In this document: piece after piece, positions 9,993-21,337 of the stretch
Layout of the letters: the number at the start of each line of letters is the position of its first letter
Position numbering within the stretch: the first letter of the stretch is position 1
From: Micractinium sp. NFX-FRZ
Lineage: Eukaryota > Chlorophyta > Trebouxiophyceae > Chlorellales > Chlorellaceae
Length of the DNA: 64,000 bases
Direction of reading: 5' to 3'
NCBI GenBank assembly: GCA_029339195.1
Contig: JAPTJF010000106.1
Location: forward strand, 87,568 to 151,567
Translations under genes and position numbers: made by a program
Notes under the pieces: generated by a model
Database searches by the model: none
What the model was told of the DNA's origin: nothing
Seen by the model: only the letters and a program-made list of their open reading frames with translations

Positions 9993-12900
9993 ATGGAGCG
10001 CGTTTGGCAGGCTCCGTGCGGGTCATGCCCTAACGGTTATGCCTCAGAACCTCAGCTTGTGCTGTACAACTCGCTGGTCGACAAGAAGGTGCCTTTCGTT
10101 CCCGCGGCTGGCGCTGGAAGCAAGCAGATCAGCTGGTATACATGCGGTGAGCGACGCGTTGCAATTGGGCGCATGGAGCCGTGGAAACAGCGCACATGGC
10201 CTGCTGCTGTGCTGCCGCCAATCTGTGCCGCCGCGTGCCTTCACATTGGCTCGTACGCTGCCTGCTGCTGCTGCTGCTTGACCCTTTCAATAGGTCGGAG
10301 TGTGTGCTGTGGTTGCATGCACAGGGGTGTCCGCGGTGCAGCGCCACGCATAGCTGCCCTGTCCTGCTGCTCACCGCTCTGCTGCGGCGGCTGCCGGCCA
10401 GCCTCGCACCCGCTGCGCTGATTTTTTCATCAAGCATGTTCATGACGTGCATATGCATCCGCTGTGCACATGCTGAGAGTCAGGAAGAGACAGCCAAGGC
10501 ACGCACGCCATACTAGGCCTGCATCACTGCCACCCGCCAGCGCCATACGTCGCGCATCCGCCACATACCACCACATGCTCCCAGCCCGCGTCTCGCCCTC
10601 CCCCACCCCTGAACCTGTGCCCCACATCGCTGCCCCCTCAACCCCTCCCAGCCCCACCGTGTATGCTTCTGCTCACATGGTGCACGCGCACAGCTGCCTC
10701 CCCTCTCAACAGTAACCCCCAACACATTCCCGCTCACGTCCCCTCTCCCTCTGGTGTGCCCCCCTCGGCAGGCCCCACCCACCATGTACGACTCGGCGCA
10801 CGTGGCGCACACGAACCCCCTTCAAAGGTCCACACCTGGCAAACTCTCACGGTCATTGGCATCCCCTCTGCAGGCCCCACCGTCTACGACTCGGCACACG
10901 TGGGCCACGCCCGCAACTACCTCTCCTTTGACATTGTGCGGCGGGTGCTGGAGGACTACTTTGGCTACTCGTGCCTCTACGTCATGAACGTGACTGACGT
11001 GGACGACAAGATCATTCTGAGGGCGCGCCGGAACCACCTGCTGGCGCAGTACAAGGGCGCCACGCAGGTGCGGAGGGAGGGGTTGGGAGCCCTCTTACGA
11101 GTAGTGTGTGTTGAGGGGTGTTTGCGTGGTGGCGTGGGCAGGTGGGTGGGCAGGTGGGCTGTGCCTGACGTGGATGACAAGACGGTTCTGGGGCACGGAG
11201 ATTGTACGTGTTGAACAGCACAAGAGAGCAATGCAGGTGCGGAACTCAGCATTTCTGGGACAGCTGCAGCGGCTGGACACACATCAGGAAGGCGGGGCGG
11301 CGGTGGGAAGCATCGTTGCGTCCGCAGGCTCGGCGGCGCCTGGCCGGGGTGCATTCGTCAAGGTGGGCTCGTCTAATTTCACTCTCTGTCCCCTGACCTG
11401 CCCTCTCTCCTTTTCCCTGCCTCCCCCGCTGTGCACCCAGCAGGACCCCGAGCAGGTGTTCCGGGACGCCACCGACGCCCTGGCAGCAGCCGTGGACAAG
11501 CAGCAGCGCAAGGTGTCGGAAGCCGAGCAGGCACTTGCTGAGGTGGCGGCCTGCGACGCCAGCTCAGCGGCCGACAAGCGGCGGGAGGAGCTGTCCACCA
11601 ACGTGGCCCAGGAGCAGCTGCTGCTGTGCAAGCAAGAGGCGGCCGCGGCGGCTGTGGCGGCTGCGGGGGCGGCTGCGGGGGCAGGCAAGCTGCTGGAGCT
11701 TGCGGGCGATGCGCTGGCAGAGAGCCTGGATAAAAAGCTGGGGGCAACGGTGACCGACCCAGCCATCTTTCGCGCTCACGCAGCCAAGTGAGGGCGCTGG
11801 GTGCCTGGGTGTTGGCAGGGTGGGCGAGTGGGCAAGGTGCGGTGCCCGGCTGGAGGCGCTGGCCGGTTCCTACGCCAGCAGGCAGCGGGGAGTTTGGGCG
11901 GGGTGCAATTGGGGCATGCAGCTGTGCCGGGGAGCAGTGGGGGCAGGCGGCTGTGTGGTGCAGGAGCAGGGGCACCGGCTGTGGAAGCAGGGCAAGGCCG
12001 TGCAGGCGCACCAGCAGGTGTTGCAGGGCCCGGCAGGCCTCAAGCCCCGCTGGCTCTAGTGCAGCCTGTCTAACTGCGAGTCACTTCTCCATTCCTCTCC
12101 CCCTGCTCTTATGGCAGGTACGAGGCCGAGTTTCTGGAGGACCTGGCTGCCCTGGGCTGCCGCCTGCCCACCGTGCTGACCCGCGTCAGGTAGGTGGGGC
12201 CTGAGGCAGGGTGCGGTGGCCAACCAGGAGGGGCGCGCTGTCCTGAGGAGGGGCACAGCCATCAGTTGAGCGCCTGTACCCTGCCTGCGGTGCGTTGCAC
12301 TACTCACGTGCACGGCGTGCATCCATGGGCCGGCAGCGTGCTCACTCCCACCCTGACTTGCACACAACGGCTGTGTGTAAATGCGTTACCAGATGTGTTC
12401 GAGTGCTCTTTCTCCTCCTGTCACGTCGCTGCCTCCCTCCTGTCGTTGGTCTGTGTGTGCAGCGAGTACATCCCTGAGATTGTGGAGTATGTGGAGCAAA
12501 TTGTGTCCAACGGCATGGGCTACGAGGCAAACGGCTCGGTGTACTTTGACACCCAGGCCTTCAGGTGGGGCGGGGCGGCCAGTTTCGAGCACGGGAGGAG
12601 GGGCATGTGTTCGCCTGGGCACGGGGCACGAGGCCAATGGTCGGTGTATTTTTACACCCAGGCCTTTAGGTGGTGTGGACAGCTTTGTGTGGCTGATGTG
12701 AATGTGTATGGGAGGAGGCGCGTGTGCTCCCATGCGCACGGGGTACGTGGTCAACGGCTCAGCTGCTAGGGCACACACGACTGTAGGTGGTGGATGGGGC
12801 GGGGTGTGCTCAAAGCACCCACACACCACACACCTGGCCTCCCATTCCTTCCTAATGTCAGCTACCCACACGTACGTACGTTTCGAGCGCCCTGCAGGTC

Positions 12901-15900
12901 TGCGGGGCACACCTACGGCAAGCTCAACCCCTGGGCGGTGGGCGCGGCGGCGCTGGCGGGCGAGGCGGTGGAGAGCACGGGGGAGAAGCGGTGCCCCTCC
13001 GACTTTGCCCTGTGGAAGGCCTCCAAGCCTGGCGAGCCCTTCTGGGAGAGCCCCTGGGGCCAGGGGCGGCCAGGTGCGTTGACGGCAGCAGGGAGGGTGG
13101 GCGGGTGGTCCCTTGACGTTGGCCCGGCCTGGAAGCGGCGGCACGTTGGGGGAGGGCGGCCAGGTGCTGGCACCAACATTTTTCAGTACCCGTGCCCGAC
13201 GACAAACTCTTCTCAGTCTTGGGCGCCGGCACACCGCAAGCCGTACCACAACCAAACCAACCCTGCCTTCTCTCCCTCGCTGCCGTCTCTGTTGCAGGCT
13301 GGCACATTGAGTGCAGCGCCATGGCGTCGTCTGTGCTGGGCGCCAAGATGGACATCCACACGGGAGGGGAGGACCTGCGCTTCCCGCACCACGACAACGA
13401 GCTGGCGCAGGTGGGGCGCTGCTGCTAGCCGCCTGCCGATGGTTGTAGGGATGTGTGTCTCGGTTGTGCGGAGGGAGGACCTGCGCTTCACGCACCCCTT
13501 GACAGAGAGGGGTGCTGTTCGCATTGCTAGAAAGGCTGTGGATGTGTAGGGATGCATGTGCGTTCGTGTGCAGGGGGCACCTGCGCTTCCCGCACCGCGT
13601 AACAAAAAATGCGCGCAGCGGGGCCTCCCAATGACAGCTGCACTGGGTGCGGGTGGGCGGTAGAGGGGCGGGGGCCGTGGGGCCGCTTGCTGGGTGCCTG
13701 GCACTGTGCTCCGTCACCTTACCCGCCCCTGTCCCCCCTTAACCGATGAAATGCGCTCTTCCACATCAACCTTGCAGGCGGAGGCTTACTACCACTCGTG
13801 CGGCTGCCAGCAATGGGTCAACTACTTTTTGCATTCGGGCCACCTGGGCATTGAGGGCCTCAAGATGAGCAAGAGCCTGAAGAACTTCATCACCATCCGG
13901 TCGGTTTGTGGGCGGGCAGGCAGCAGGGCGGACTGTGGCTAGCAACTCAGGAGCCTGCATGCCTGCCTGCTGCCTGCTGCCTGCTGCCCATTGCACGTTG
14001 CACACGCACATACAATCACCTGCACTGGCCCGCTGCGGACCCCCCACCCCAAGCACAGCTCAACCTGCCTGTTGCTTGCTGCACATTGCACATTGCACAT
14101 GCATAGTGGCCCGCCGCGGCCCCCCCACCCCAAGCACAGCTCAGCCGCGAGCCGCCATGAGGCCCGTTGGCGCGCGCGCAAGAAGCGAGAAAAGGTTCCC
14201 CGGGCGCGAGCCCCTCCCCTCGCGGGGCGGCGGCCCGCCCCGGGTTTCGTGTGCGAGAGCAGGCCGCCCTCCCCAGGGCAGCAGGCAGGCGAGACCTCAG
14301 CGATTCCGGGTGCCGCACGCCCCCGGCAGCCCAGCACTAGCGCCGCCCACATCCCCCAATGTCCGTGCATCACACATGTCTTCATCACCCATCACGCATC
14401 CTGCGCACCCCATCCCATCCCATCCACATGCACCCCATGCATCCGTTTACGCAGTGCACTGTGTGCTTGCTAGGCGTTCTGCGCACATCCATCCACGGCC
14501 CTGGTGCCAGCTAAAGAACTCCTGGCACCTCTCGACTCTGCCTGCACTGACCCACACGTTCCCTCCCTCTCCCCTCCATTCCCTCTCCACCCCCCTGCAT
14601 GTGAACCACCGCTCTGGTCGGCGCTGAGAGAGCTTCGTCGCCCGCGCCAGCTGCGCCACCCACCTCTCCTTCATGTGAATTTTTCATCCCCTCCTTTATT
14701 GCGACCCCTGCAGGCAGGCGCCGAGGAGCTTCACCCCTCGCCCGCTTGGCCGCCCTCTCTCCACCGCTCTCTTCCCCCCTCCCTCCTGCATTGCGAGCCC
14801 TGCAGGCAGGCGCTGGAGAGCTTCACCCCGCGCCAGCTGCGGCTCATGTTTGTGCTGCAACCTTGGGAGAAGAAGATGAACTACGGGGAGCAGGTGGGCG
14901 GGTTGTACTGCAGTACCAAGGTACTGCGAGCAGTACTGCAGGCCATTGCATGGCAGTGCAAGGTGATGGTGGGAAGACCAAGGGGCTGCTTTCTGCGCAG
15001 TTTCAGGCACTCACCTGTTGTCACCCCCCCCCCCCCACTCATCTGTTCCTTTTGCTTGCTTCCCTGCCCCTCCGCAGGCCAAGGAGGAGATGCGTGCCAA
15101 GGAGGCCCTGCTGCGCAACTTCTTTGCCAACGTCGACGTGGTGCTGCGCACGCAGAAAGTGGCAGCCTGCGTGCAGCGGTGGGAGGTGAGCGAGGGGACG
15201 ATGGGGGGGGGTGGGCAGGCAGGGGTGGAGGCAGACGCGGGATGGCACAAAAGTGCGCCAGTGCGTGCAGTCGGGCAGCCAGCCAATCAGCCAGGCGACA
15301 GCCTGCCCCCTTGTTCAGGGAGGGCCTACCGTAGGAGGGTCTACAGCAGCTGTTGTTCATCATATGGAGTGGAGCAGTCGCACACATCCGTGCATGCTGT
15401 GTGACGTCATTCCTTGTCACTTCGCTGTGTCCGCTGGTTCTCTCACCGTGCCATAAACTCTGCCTGCTGTGCTGAGCGTCCCCACAGGAGGAGGAGCGGC
15501 AGCTGCAGCAGGAGCTGGATGCGGCGCAGCGGCGGGTGCACGAGGCGCTGTGCGACAACATCAACACGCAGGTCGGAAGGAGTTGGGTTGTGAGGCAGGC
15601 AACGCGAGGCCCAACCCCAGAATGCTACCTCGTCGCCGTGCCCACCCACCTACCCACCCCTGGCCTCCTCCCCCGTTCCCCGGCCCGCAGGCGGCGATGG
15701 GCGCTGTGTGTGACTTGGTCAAGGCGGCTAATGTGTACCTGGCCAAGCGGGACGCCGCAGCAGGTGAACACACTTGAAGGAGGGGAAATAGGGGTGGCGG
15801 GAGGGGATGGAATGGGGCGCCGCTTCCGATGCATAGGGAGAGGCAGGAAGGTGTTGCACGGGTGCAGGCGGTTCATGTGTGCAATGTCAAGCATGCCGCC

Positions 15901-17986
15901 GCTTGCCTTCCAGCAGTGAACTCAACCGGCGTGGCATGCGTTGCCCCGCGCCCCCGCTGCAGGCCCCGGCCCCCAGGCCTTCTTGCTGCGTGCCGCCGCC
16001 GCCTACATCACCCGCATCCTCTCAGTCTTTGGCCTGGCCTCCGCCCCGGGAGACTTTTTGGGATTTGCGGACGCGGCCTCGGCGGCAGGCAGCTGCGGCA
16101 GCACGGAGGCAGTGCTGGACGCCTTCAGCGCCTTCCGGTGGGTGGGTGGGTGGGCCAAGGGGGGCAGGCTGGCGTACTGGAAAGACGTGATATGAGATGG
16201 ACAGGCGGGCGGGTGAGCCGGTGCTCAGTCGGTACCCGCCGCCTTATTATCACACCTGTTGTTATCAGCGTTTCACGACCCACCCACATCCCCTGTCTGC
16301 AGCGACAAGATTCGGGGGCTTGCAAAGGCCAAGGCACCCGCTGCCGAGCTGCTGGCCGCCTGCTCTGGCGTGCCCGACGACGGCGTGACCAAAGCGGGCA
16401 GCAGCGGGCGGGCGGCAGACATGCTGGCAGCCTTTGCCGCCTTCCACCGAGAGATTTCGGGGCTGGCGGGGGCGGGCGCGGCGGCGGGCGAGGTTCTAAC
16501 AGCCTGCGACAGGTGGGCTGGGAGCATGTGGGCAAAATGAGACGAGGGGAGGTAAAGGAGGGGGAGGAGGGGAGGCAGTGCAAGAGCGAGGTGCTGGCGG
16601 CCTGCGACAGGTGGAGGCAGGGAGCACGCGCGTGGGCAGAAGGGGGCAGCGGGGAGGGGAAAGGGGAGGCAGGGAAGTAAAAAGGGAGAGGCACGGGCAG
16701 GGCGCTGGAAGCCTGCGACCGGAGTGCGCAGGTGGAGGCGGGGGAAGGGAGGGGCAGTAGTGCACAAGACTGCGGTTGAGAAGACATCGACAACATGCAA
16801 CGCCTGCAGGGTGCGCGACGACACGTTTGTCGAGCTGGGCATCCGCCTTGAAGACAAGCCCGACGGCAGCAGCGTGTGGAAGCCGGAGGACCCAGCTGTG
16901 CTGCGGGCGGAGCAGGAGGAGCGGCGGCGGGCGGCGGCAGAGGCGCGCGGCAAGAAGCTGCGGTCTCAGCTGGACACCAAGCGCAAGGTGCGGGCCGCGG
17001 GTCAGGTGTCGGTTTTGAGTTTGGTTGGAGGTGGGTGGGCAGGGGTGGGTGGGGCGGGGGCGGGGACATAGGGGTGGCAGCTCTGCGCCCACTGGCGTGC
17101 ATCAGCTGCCAAGATTCCTCACAGCCTGCCCCACCATCCCTTCCCGCCCTGTCCTTCCTCTGGTGCAGGAGCTGGAGAAGTTTGAGAAGCTGGCGGGCCT
17201 GCCTTCCATCCAGGAGGCGCTGGCTGACAAGTACTCAAAGTGAGGCGGGCGGGGGGTGGTGGGTGAAGGAGTGGCGTGTGTGCTGCGTATGTGTATGTGT
17301 GGGTTGATGGGGTGGGGTGGGGTGGAGGGAAAAGGGGCCGGGGGCGGGGGGGCGCATGTTGACGATTGAGTGGAGAGGGACAGGGTGGGAGGGCCGCTGC
17401 CAGCCCGCGTGAACCGCGCAACCCTCTGCCCCCTGCCCACCCCTTCCTCGCCCCTACCAACCCTGCCCCATTTCTCCGCACCCCACCCTACCCTCTGCCA
17501 CCCCTCTCTCCTCCCAGGTGGGACGCTGCCAGCGGAGAGCCCACCCACGACAAGGAGGGGGCGGCCCTGGAGGGCAAGGCGGTGGACAAGGCCAAGAAGG
17601 AGGTCGAGAAGCAGCGCAAGGTGAGAGGAGGGCTGTGGGAGTTTGTGCAACACGGAACGGACCATGGTGGGAATGGGCAAATGGCAATGTCCGTTGGGGG
17701 GCGGGCGGGCTCACACCCTGCTGTCTGCCCAGCTTCCCCCCACTGCCGTCCTGCTCACACACAGTCTTGCTCACTGCTGTCTTGCTCACACGCATTCTGC
17801 ATTCTGCATTCTAGCCCCACTGCTGCATGCCTCTTTCCATACTCTACATGTGTTCAGGTGCGTGCCCCCCTGGAGAAGAAGCTTGAGGAAGACCCAGGCT
17901 TCCTGTCCAGCCTGGCAGCTGACGTGGCGGCGCTCGCCGCTGAGCTGGCGGCGCTGGGCGTGGGCAGCGCAAACGGCACGGCCTGA
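9993..17986 (+). CDS. cysteinyl-tRNA synthetase, cytosolic type (832 aa)
   Basis: Exons: 9993-10146, 10874-11067, 11441-11787, 12118-12189, 12463-12564, 12898-13073, 13298-13410, 13778-13899, 14806-14893, 15078-15185, 15488-15571, 15691-15763, 15963-16137, 16303-16512, 16810-16987, 17169-17239, 17518-17620, 17858-17986; 2499 nt, all phases agree. It charges tRNA-Cys with cysteine. Class I hallmarks are intact: CGPTVYD with zinc ligand Cys51, HIGH as HVGH (60-63), [10 protein letters not shown] and [10 protein letters not shown] holding the other zinc ligands, and KMSKS (415-419). The Ala-rich coiled insertion (exon 3) and long charged C-terminal region with a KKE-rich tail are typical of eukaryotic cytosolic forms, which run to about 750 residues. 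No transit peptide is seen. Exon 3 begins with a CAGCAG tandem acceptor, so one Gln may be optional. Introns 1, 2, 5, 7, 8 and 14 hold exon-edge copies. Confidence 0.95.
10650..10822 (+). repeat. two decayed copies of CysRS exon 2 start (HIGH motif region)
   Basis: Exon 2 begins after CTCTGCAG at 10874 with [15 protein letters not shown]. Upstream in intron 1, about 10773-10818 reads in one frame [13 protein letters not shown] behind a GGCAG acceptor-like site. About 10650-10700 reads [13 protein letters not shown]. Both are degraded copies; neither continues into a usable exon. Confidence 0.85.
11155..11200 (+). repeat. copy of part of CysRS exon 2
   Basis: GACGTGGATGACAAGACGGTTCTG at 11168-11191 repeats the exon 2 segment coding DVDDKIIL (near 10997-11020) inside the following intron. 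Confidence 0.65.
12600..12775 (+). repeat. two decayed copies of CysRS exon 5 end plus donor
   Basis: The end of exon 5 codes [15 protein letters not shown] before donor AGGTGGGG (12564). Copy 1 (about 12615-12675) keeps TTTTACACCCAGGCCTTTAG followed by GTGG. Copy 2 (about 12716-12772) keeps only the GCACGGGGTACGTGGTCAACGG part. Confidence 0.85.
13468..13605 (+). repeat. two copies of CysRS exon 7 end
   Basis: GAGGACCTGCGCTTCCCGCA in exon 7 (13371-13390) recurs at about 13475-13500 (GGAGGACCTGCGCTTCACGC) and 13572-13598 (CACCTGCGCTTCCCGCACCG) within intron 7. Confidence 0.8.
13975..14150 (+). repeat. tandem duplication inside CysRS intron 8
   Basis: A unit of roughly 90-100 bp ending CCCACCCCAAGCACAGCTCA occurs twice (to about 14064 and 14142) with scattered changes. 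Confidence 0.7.
14625..14765 (+). repeat. two copies of CysRS exon 9 start with acceptor
   Basis: The real acceptor and exon start are at 14790-14835. A copy including CCTGCAGGCAGGCGC and GAGCTTCACCCC lies at about 14697-14745. A more worn copy keeping GAGAGCTTC and CGCGCCAGCTGCG lies at 14627-14657. Confidence 0.8.
16580..16740 (+). repeat. two copies of CysRS exon 14 end plus donor
   Basis: Exon 14 ends GAGGTTCTAACAGCCTGCGACAG followed by GTGGG. Copies at about 16588-16618 (GAGGTGCTGGCGGCCTGCGACAG then GTGGAGG) and 16700-16737 keep the donor-like end. Confidence 0.75.
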
Positions 17987-18776
17987 GCGTGGGCGCACCC
18001 CTCCCAGTTGGCGGCGCTGCAGGCTTGCGCTGCTGCGCTGGGCTGCACCTCTGCGCTGGGCAGGCAAGCCCTGCCGCAAAGCTTGCTATCAAGAGGCAGG
18101 CGCCTTCCACTGGCCGCTAGGGCCGCCCCAAGGCAGGACTGCCAATGGCTGCTGGTTGCCATTAGTCCTCGCAGCACCATCTTATGGCAGGCTGCCCTGC
18201 GTGGCCTGACCCCTTGCAATTGCAACCCTGCATGTACCTGCCCTCACACACTTGCACATGTCTCTCTGTTTGTGAAGCAAGCTCGCCAGGCCCTGACGAG
18301 CGCTGGCAATGTTGAACCGTCCAGCACGTCTTTTAAGCAGTTACGAGCGCTCTAGGGACCAGGCAGGACACTGGTGGTGGGCGGGTACGGCAGACAGAAG
18401 GCCTGTGGAGTCGGAGGGCAGGCTGTGGGGCAAGGATTGTTTGTTTCGGCAGACTTTGCAGTGGCTCATGTGTGCAGCAAGCAAGCTTGATCTGTAAGAA
18501 GGTTATGTAATACAATTCATCATGATGATGTTTCTCCAAGCAGCTGCGGCTGTGCAGCAGCGAGCATGGGGCGTGGGGGCGGCGGCGCCACAGCACGCCT
18601 CAGCATGAATGAACACCCGTCCGTATCACATCAAGCATTCCCAATTGCCAATCCTGCGAGAAGAACGGGGCAGGAAGTAACCCTTATCATCCAGACGCCG
18701 TCAGGGCACTCTTTTAGTGTGCCCCTTCCGAGGGGTGGCGATCCAGCGCACCCGCACTTCCCCAACTTGTGTAGCC
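17987..18776. other. CysRS 3' UTR and spacer
   Basis: No gene seen. The 3' UTR probably ends soon after the paired TGTAA at 18493 and 18506; the remainder is the promoter and 5' UTR of the next gene. Confidence 0.5.
18493..18510 (+). terminator. paired TGTAA polyadenylation signals (CysRS)
   Basis: TGTAA at 18493-18497 and again at 18506-18510, about 510 nt past the stop, in a locally AT-rich stretch. Confidence 0.6.
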
Positions 18777-21164
18777 ATGAGCAGCGACGCCGACAAGGGG
18801 AGGCGGGCGTCCAACAAGCCGCTGCTGCTAGTCTTCATTGCCGCTGCGCTGGGAGGGTATTTACTGTTCACGCTGGCCCTAAGCTCGAGCAGCGAGCACG
18901 AGCCGGTGCTGCCGGCGGCCAGCAAACGAGGTGAGGGCGTCCGGGAATGCCCTGCTGCCGCTGCCGCCTCAACCTGCCCACCAGTATACGTCTACCGCCT
19001 GCCCACCGGCCGCTGACACGCTTTCCCTCCGCCCCTTTGCCCGCTCTTCCAGGAGGAGAAGCAGACACGCAACAGCAGCAAGCGGCGCAGCAGCAGCAGA
19101 AGAAGCAGGTGCAGCAGCCGGCAAACAAGGACTTTAGCGCAGCGCAGGGCGTGCTGGCATCCCGCGTGTGCGGCTCGCCTGCGGTTGACGGTTACGCGCA
19201 TGTGGAGCCGCCCTGCCTGGAGAAGTCTCCCACCAACAAGTGGTATCTCGAGAACAAGCCGAAGCCAGACGACCTGGACATCTACTTCGAGAGGGAGGCC
19301 GACTATGATGGCCTGGCAGGTGGGTGCTGGGGGTGGGCTGTGCTGTCGTCGCTGTATTGCCTGTCAACTGGGTGCTGCGTGCGTGCTGCTGGTGACAGCA
19401 AGCGGGGAGAGGCACCGCCTTCTGTGCTGACGTCGGAATGTAACAGCATGCATTTGATGCAAATCAGGTGGTTATCATGCGCGCCTGCCAGTGCTGCATG
19501 CTGCGCCTGCTGTGCCTGCTTGCCCACCCCTGCCCACGCCCCTCCTTGTCAACCCCCCCTGATCAACACTACCTGTTTCTCCCTGGGCCCACCCTGCAGT
19601 GGCTTGGGGCATTGGAAACACCAAGCAAAATGTGGAGGAATGCGCTGAGGCGTGCCGGCAGCACGTGCCACGTGGCGATGGTGGGTGGGCGCTGGCGTGG
19701 GCGTCTCACCCCTGCCTCGTTGGTGGCGGTCAGCAGTTGCTGCCTGCTGGTGCTCCCTGCTGAAAGTCAGGCAGCCCACATGTGTGCCCTACTTCCCGCC
19801 GGCCATTCCTTTGTCTCCCGCTGCATCTCCTCAAACCCTCTGCCCTGCAAGCCCTAGTTGGCACCCCGCCCTGCACCTTGCGTGCCTCCTCACCTCCCTC
19901 ACTCCCCTCCTCCCTGCAATCCTGCCCATCTCTCCTGCAGGCCCCTTTGGCAACCTGCCCTGCAACGCGTTTGCGTTCTGCGCCTTCGAGCACTGCTTCG
20001 AGCCGGATGCCCACAAGCACAGCAAGGGGGTGAGCAGGGTGGGCCAGGAGGTCGGCTGGGGGAGTGATATATATTATAATAATAAATATAATATAATAAA
20101 TCGGGTGGGGGGCCATATACTTTTTTTAATGTGGGGGGGCTGCGCCCCCCAAACCCCCCGCTTTTTGAAACGGTATAGTGCTGTTGCGGTTGCTGGCTGC
20201 TGTGGGCATTGGCAGTATTGAAGGGAGTGCCAGCAGACAAATCAAGGGAGCACCTGCGTGGGCGGTCTGTGCTATCGAGTACGAGACCGGCCAGAGGGAG
20301 CCCTGTTGGCCCTTGGCATCAGCCCTGACCCATCCTTGCAAGTCCTTCGTTCCCCCATGCAGGATTGCTGGTGAGGCGCTGGGGTTGCAGCTGGGGCGCG
20401 GACCGGCGTTGGTGCTGCTATGACAACAGCACGGACAGCAGCGCATACGTTGAGGGAGGGGTGTCACAAGCAGGATGGTGCAGGTCATGCATGTCTTGCC
20501 AGCAGCTGTGAGGGAGGCGGCACACGTGACTAGAATGCGGGCCTGCATCCTTCTGTTGCTGCATATCACCTCGTCACTAATCGCCCCTTCTGTTGTGCCT
20601 GGGCTGCTCTTTCCTCTGTGCAGGCTGAAGTTTACAGAGGTGCGCCTGCCTGTCACCAGCAGCTTGTGAAGGCTGCAGGGCAGGAGGCAGCTGCTGCCAT
20701 GCATAGCGGGCGTTGTGGGGGGAAGAGCGGGGGGTGTGGCAGCTTTTTGAAGGGCCGCAGCCGCCGAGCCCGAACCCAGGGTGGTCTCGCTGCCTGCCGT
20801 TCCTTGCAGTTGCGCTGTGCTTGCTTGCTGCTTTCACCCATCCCGGAGCACGGGATGTGCATGCGTGCCCTCTCCCCTGTCCCTCCCATGTCCGCTCAAC
20901 TACACAGGGGTCTGAGGTCGCCCTGCCCGGGGCTCTTTTTTCCCCCACCCTCACCTTCCCCTCCACCCCTTCCTCCCTTCCACTGCTTTTTACCCCACGC
21001 AGGGCCCTGCCTCGCCAGAGGTCAACATGCGCGGCGGTCTGTCCAAGGCCATGCGGCGCCGGCACCCAGAGGCGCCCGAAAGAGTGCAGTGGCACTCGGG
21101 CGTGTTGCTGCCGCATGGAGTCAAGCTGACCAACGGCACTTGGAGCCCACGGCACGACTGGTGA
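18777..21164 (+). CDS. small single-pass membrane protein with PAN/apple-like cysteine motif (258 aa)
   Basis: Exons: 18777-18930, 19053-19319, 19600-19680, 19941-20029, 20363-20370 (8 nt), 20624-20639 (16 nt), 21003-21164; 777 nt. MSSDADKGRRASNKP is a short basic cytosolic end. A single membrane segment follows (LLLVFIAAALGGYLLFTLAL), then a Gln-rich linker. The outer or lumenal part has ECAEACRQH, then LPCNAFAFC, then DCWLKF. This spacing of Cys and the CWLK motif recall PAN/apple domains, which bind proteins or sugars. The CWLKF motif exists only if the two microexons are joined, which supports them. It then ends in a basic, Trp-containing tail. The topology suggests a type II membrane protein; partner unknown. 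A 5'-extended ATG at 18717 is possible but less likely. Confidence 0.68.
20060..20178. other. AT-rich island with GC hairpins inside an intron
   Basis: In intron 4 of the PAN-like gene a stretch made almost only of A and T (about 20066-20100) is followed by G- and C-runs forming a hairpin (GGGGGGGCTGCGCCCCCC, 20134-20151). Composition is unlike anything nearby and resembles intergenic DNA of green algal organelles. It may be an organelle-derived insertion or an end of a mobile element. Confidence 0.5.
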
Positions 21165-21305
21165 TGCCGCTCTTGGTTGCACACTGCTGGCGCCAGCCGG
21201 GCTTGCCTGCAGGTTTTGTTGTATAACTTGATGCCGCAGCCAGCTGCACAGGCGCTGAGTCATTTTCCCCTGCCTGCCTGCCCTGGCTCCCTTGGTTTGC
21301 TAGCA

Positions 21306-21310
21306 TTACA
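21306..21310 (-). terminator. TGTAA signal (UBE2 gene)
   Basis: TTACA on the plus strand; about 515 nt after the UBE2 stop. Confidence 0.45.
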
Positions 21311-21332
21311 GTTGAGCCTGGTTGCGTTTGTG

Positions 21333-21337
21333 TGTGT
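21333..21337 (+). terminator. TGTAA signal (PAN-like gene)
   Basis: About 170 nt after the stop of the PAN-like gene. Confidence 0.55.

Noticed and set aside
11227..11362. Possible extra CysRS exon between exons 2 and 3
   Set aside because: An open frame exists but joining exon 2 directly to exon 3 is in phase and matches the family; the stretch adds non-conserved residues.
12386..13717. 443-codon minus-strand ORF
   Set aside because: It is the antisense shadow of CysRS exons 5-7 and introns.
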